Positions 63,999 to 64,000 of a stretch of 64,000 bases of DNA are shown in pieces. The first letter of the stretch is position 1. Each line of letters opens with the position of its first letter. The translations under genes and the position numbers were made by a program. A model generated the notes under the pieces. The model was not told the DNA's origin. It saw only the letters and a list, made by a program, of their open reading frames with translations, and did not search any database. The stretch is from the NCBI GenBank assembly GCA_024123915.1, contig CP099650.1:1488001-1552000 (forward strand), given 5' to 3'. The stretch is from Oxalobacteraceae bacterium OTU3CAMAD1. GTDB taxonomy: Bacteria; Pseudomonadota; Gammaproteobacteria; Burkholderiales; Burkholderiaceae_D.

Positions 63999-64000
63999 GA

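Overview
The window is a GC-rich chromosomal segment of a betaproteobacterium. Gene content and order point to Burkholderiales, family Oxalobacteraceae (Massilia/Duganella-like); this is an inference from protein signatures and synteny, because no rRNA is present. Markers include a yqgE-ruvX-pyrR-pyrB-pyrX block, a ybeZ-ybeY-corC-lnt-glyQ-glyS-gmhB-plsC block, a PEP-CTERM protein, an H-NS/HvrA-type protein and a large TonB receptor. No rRNA, CRISPR array, prophage or intact insertion sequence was seen.

Layout. 1-2141: the 3' part of a PilL/ChpA-type CheA hybrid kinase. 2325-8657: photolyase, then yqgE, ruvX and the pyrimidine genes pyrR-pyrB plus a dihydroorotase homologue that has lost zinc ligands (PyrX type), then an acyltransferase. 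8719-18836: apaH, then an envelope-sugar region (rfbBACD, a WecA/MraY-like transferase, phosphomannomutase, heptosyltransferase I, Kdo transferase) with an H-NS-family gene inside it. 18859-30206: a minus-strand run holding a tiny zinc protein, a patatin-like protein with an abnormal active site, a YgjP-type metalloprotease and the conserved plsC-gmhB-glyS-glyQ-lnt-corC-ybeY-ybeZ housekeeping block. 30692-36631: small regulators, an HDOD protein, a histidine kinase, a PEP-CTERM protein, a ChaN lipoprotein and a thioredoxin.

36722-59256 is the accessory, nutritional part. It holds two MFS transporters with a LacI regulator, a compact trans-4-hydroxyproline utilisation operon (epimerase and a multi-subunit flavin dehydrogenase) with a divergent PAS-AraC regulator, and a diguanylate cyclase. 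A four-gene TonB receptor-GH105-DUF2264-GH35 operon follows, facing a GH31 alpha-glycosidase across a region with a perfect 10-bp inverted repeat. Together these suggest growth on plant cell-wall material: pectin or rhamnogalacturonan oligosaccharides, and hydroxyproline-rich glycoproteins. Behind them lie a cytosolic-looking PHA depolymerase and a possible granule-associated protein.

59328-64000: a small antitoxin-like protein, a PIN-toxin/antitoxin pair whose antitoxin shares a C-terminal tail with that small protein, a tRNA-Met(CAU), a VOC protein, miaA and the 3' part of mutL.

Three copies of a palindromic element beginning CACGTAGGGCGGATTA are scattered at gene 3' ends: two 98-bp copies in opposite orientations and one rearranged copy. 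They are the main repeat structure here. A perfect 15-bp tandem duplication at the chaN/thioredoxin junction creates a four-codon leader ORF.
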